Shown piece after piece: positions 61,736 to 64,000 of a stretch of 64,000 nucleotides of DNA. Made by a program: the position numbers and the translations under genes. The first letter of the stretch is position 1. Each line of letters starts with the position of its first letter. The stretch is from Tragulus kanchil (taxonomy: Eukaryota; Chordata; Mammalia; Artiodactyla; Tragulidae), in the NCBI GenBank assembly GCA_022376925.1, contig JAIOJX010000025.1:8711141-8775140 (forward strand), read 5' to 3'. Below the pieces are notes generated by a model. The model saw only the letters and a program-made list of their open reading frames with translations. It did not search any database and had not been told where the DNA came from.

Positions 61736-62205
61736 AACAACAAATAATTTATCTGGACTTTACATGAGTTGGATGCCGAACAAATGCCAAGAAAATTTAC
61801 TCTTAATTTTTAATAATTTGTCATTACTCAAATTGAACTTTTCCCTACTTCATTAAAAGCACAAGCCAAAGATAGTAGTGCTAAACATAATGTGAGCGAC
61901 CCCTGCTGGTCACAACACAGAAGCTAAATAAACTCAGATCAGGGATTAGATGATTAGATAATTAATTATGATTAGTCAGGTACTGTACTATTCTTCATAA
62001 GAATCCTCTGAATGGTACAGAGTGCCCAAATTCACACATCTCTGAAACTGATGTCCTGTCTGGGTCACAAGCAGGTATTTTTCTTGGTGTCCAACTGCTG
62101 TACCTTCACCATACTATAATAGACTTTTCAGAGGGCTGATGTTGCCACTTTAAGATCTAGCCAACCATTCATTCAAGAAGTATTTATTGAGCACCTATTT
62201 TATAC
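61736..62205. other. unique sequence between BovB and SINE
   Basis: Non-coding, AT-rich, repeated at about 62810-63275 by D20. It contains a CTCF-like motif (separate entry). Confidence 0.5.
61897..61909 (-). promoter_or_regulatory. CTCF-like motif
   Basis: Minus-strand reading 'ccagcaggggtcg' fits the CTCF core CCASYAGRKGGCR at most positions. The second copy is at 62966-62978 through D20. Motif match only, no binding evidence. Confidence 0.25.
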
Positions 62206-63278
62206 CAGGGGCTTCCCTTATAACTCAGCTGGTTAAGAATCCACCTGCAATACAGGAGACCCGATTTGATTCCTGGGTTGGCAAGATCTCCTGGAGAAGG
62301 GACAGACTGCCCACTCTAGTATTCTTGAGCTTCCTTGGTGGCTCAGATGGCAAAGGTTTGATCCCTTGGCAGAGAAATCACTTTGCTAACAAAGGTCCAT
62401 ATATCAAAGTTTTTCAGTAGTCATGCACAGATGTGAGCATTGGACCAAAGAAGGATAAGCACCAAAAATTGATGCTTTTGAACTGTGGTGCTAGAGAAGA
62501 CGCTTGCAGTACCTTGGCCAGCAGGAAATCAAACCAGTCAATCCTAAAGGAAATACATTCTGAATATTGACTGGAAGGACTAATGCTGAAGCTAAAACTC
62601 CAATACTTTGGCCAGTTGATGGGATGAGCCGACTCACTGAAAAAGACCCAGATATTAGGAAAGACTGAGGGCAGGAGGAGTAGGTGACAGAGGATAAGAT
62701 GGCTAGATGGCATCACTGAGTCAAGGGACATGAGTTTGAACAAACTCTGGAAGATCAGTCCGTGAAGTCACAAAGAATCTGAAAGGACTTAGCAACTGAA
62801 CAACAACAACAAATAATTTATCTGGACTTTACATGAGTTGGATGCCGAACAAATGCCAAGAAAATTTACTCTTAATTTTTAATAATTTGTCATTACTCAA
62901 ATTGAACTTTTCGCTACTTCATTAAAAGCACAAGCCAAAGATAGTAGTGCTAAACATAATGTGAGCGACCCCTGCTGGTCACAACACAGAAGCTAAATAA
63001 ACTCAGATCAGGGATTAGATGATTAGATAATTAATTATGATTAGTCAGGTACTGTACTATTCTTCATAAGAATCCTCTGAATGGTACAGAGTGCCCAAAT
63101 TCACACATCTCTGAAACTGATGTCCTGTCTGGGTCACAAGCAGGTATTTTTCTTGGTGTCCAACTGCTGTACCTTCACCATACTATAATAGACTTTTCAG
63201 AGGGCTGATGTTGCCACTTTAAGATCTAGCCAACCATTCATTCAAGAAGTATTTATTGAGCACCTATTTTATACCAGG

Positions 63279-63585
63279 GGCTTCCCTTATAACTCAGCTG
63301 GTAAAGAATCCACCTGCAATACAGGAGACCCCGATTTGATTCCTGGGTTGGCAAGATCTCCTGGAGAAGGGACAGACTACCCACTCTAGTATTCTTGAGC
63401 TTCCTTGGTGGCTCAGATGGCAAAGGTTTGATCCCTGGATTGGGAAGATGCCCTGGAGAAGGAAAAGGTTACCCACTCGAGTAGAATTGCCTCGAGAATT
63501 CCATGGTTCGTCCACAGGTTGCAAAGAGTGGGACATGACTGAGTGACTTTCACATCCTTCTGTTAGTTTTTTTTTTTTTTTTTGC
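63279..63585 (+). mobile_element. Bov-tA-type SINE (complete copy)
   Basis: tRNA-like head 'ggcttcccttataactcagc' with 'ttgattcctgggttggc', then two Bov-A-type parts and 'gggacatgactgagtgac'. It ends in a run of T. The 5' part also appears at 62208-62376 before the D20 seam. Confidence 0.75.
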
Positions 63586-63589
63586 ATGT

Positions 63590-63785
63590 GTGTTTAGTAA
63601 TCTCCAAACTCTTTAGAACTCCATGGATTGTAACCTGCCGAGCTTCTCTCTATATGGAATTTTCCTGGCAAGAATACTGGAGTGGGTAGTCATCCCTTCT
63701 CCAGGGAATCTTCCGGACTCAGGAATCAAATCCATGTCTTCTGTGTCTCCTGCACTGGCAGGCACCACTGTGCTCTGTGGGAAGC
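63590..63785 (-). mobile_element. Bov-A-type SINE monomer, minus strand
   Basis: Reversed unit with 'caagaatactggagtggg' and 'tctcctgcactggcaggc'. It lies back to back with the SINE at 63279-63585. Confidence 0.75.
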
Positions 63786-64000
63786 CTGACACTGTGCTCA
63801 GCCTGAGGATGAAACAAGACAGATAAAATATGTCTTCCTGGAGTTCCTATTATTGTGGGGGTAACTAAGTACATGATAACTTCAAACGGTGATAAGTTCT
63901 ATAAAGAAAAATAGAGATAAAGGGGAAAAAGGATGATGAGATTGGCAAGTGGGAGGGCTGTTTCATGCAGAAAGGTTTTTTAGAAGGAGGTATTTTATCT

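Larger units (their letters stand above)
61285..63438 (+). repeat. tandem direct duplication D20 (1070-1092 bp offset)
   Basis: Copy 1 is 61285-62376 and copy 2 about 62377-63438. The first 150 bp of copy 2 has at least five short losses relative to copy 1, for example 'aatcaacgctatag' reduced and 'gcttgcgagtacc' to 'gcttgcagtacc'. All are losses, as in a low-quality contig end. Confidence 0.95.

Noticed and set aside
871..63438. The regular duplications as a new tandem-amplification system
   Set aside because: No common end motif, no shared content, low-quality seams and one disrupted essential reading frame all favour unmerged contig overlaps.
56641..64000. Further upstream NUDT6 exons
   Set aside because: I looked on the minus strand for the N-terminal part of NUDT6 and found nothing similar; the region is SINE, BovB and AT-rich unique sequence.

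Overview
This window is nuclear DNA from a ruminant, most likely a bovid. The diagnostic signs are BovB (RTE-type) LINE segments, tRNA-derived SINEs that open with 'cttccctggtggtccagtgg', Bov-A-type SINE monomers and an artiodactyl-type L1. FGF2 carries Ser in the RKYSSWYV stretch, where human has Thr. The sequence does not let me choose between cattle, bison, buffalo, sheep and goat. There are no prokaryotic genes, and only two host genes are supported.

Layout. Positions 1-4871 are FGF2 intron 1 (old L1 pieces). FGF2 exon 2 is 4872-4975 (+, 104 bp). FGF2 intron 2 is 4976-21309. The last FGF2 coding exon is 21310-21495, followed by a long 3' UTR that may run to about 27.97 kb. On the opposite strand, inside that 3' UTR, lies the last coding exon of NUDT6 (21943-22340, -). 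The preceding NUDT6 exon is 27356-27410 and the one before it is 55012-55067 (second copy 56133-56188). The Nudix box is completed only when the 27356-27410 and 21943-22340 exons are joined. From about 31.7 to 63.8 kb the NUDT6 intron and upstream sequence is dense transposon: nested L1s at 33-55 kb, BovB at 50.5-53.0 and 58.1-61.7 kb, and many SINEs.

The dominant oddity is a set of 20 direct, head-to-tail duplications, each with a unit of about 1.07-1.17 kb, scattered across the whole window and ignoring repeat class and gene boundaries. They add about 22 kb, so the collapsed locus would be about 42 kb. Copies are nearly identical except close to the seams, where small indels, scrambled filler or degraded versions of the true continuation appear. 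This is best explained by neighbouring contigs whose overlapping ends were joined without being merged. One duplication doubles a NUDT6 exon and would break the reading frame if real.

How the genes relate: FGF2 and NUDT6 form a known convergent sense/antisense pair, and the NUDT6 terminal exon is fully complementary to the FGF2 3' UTR. I found no new biological system. The most noteworthy items are the duplication pattern, the doubled exon, the extent of antisense overlap and several datable nested insertions with target-site duplications.
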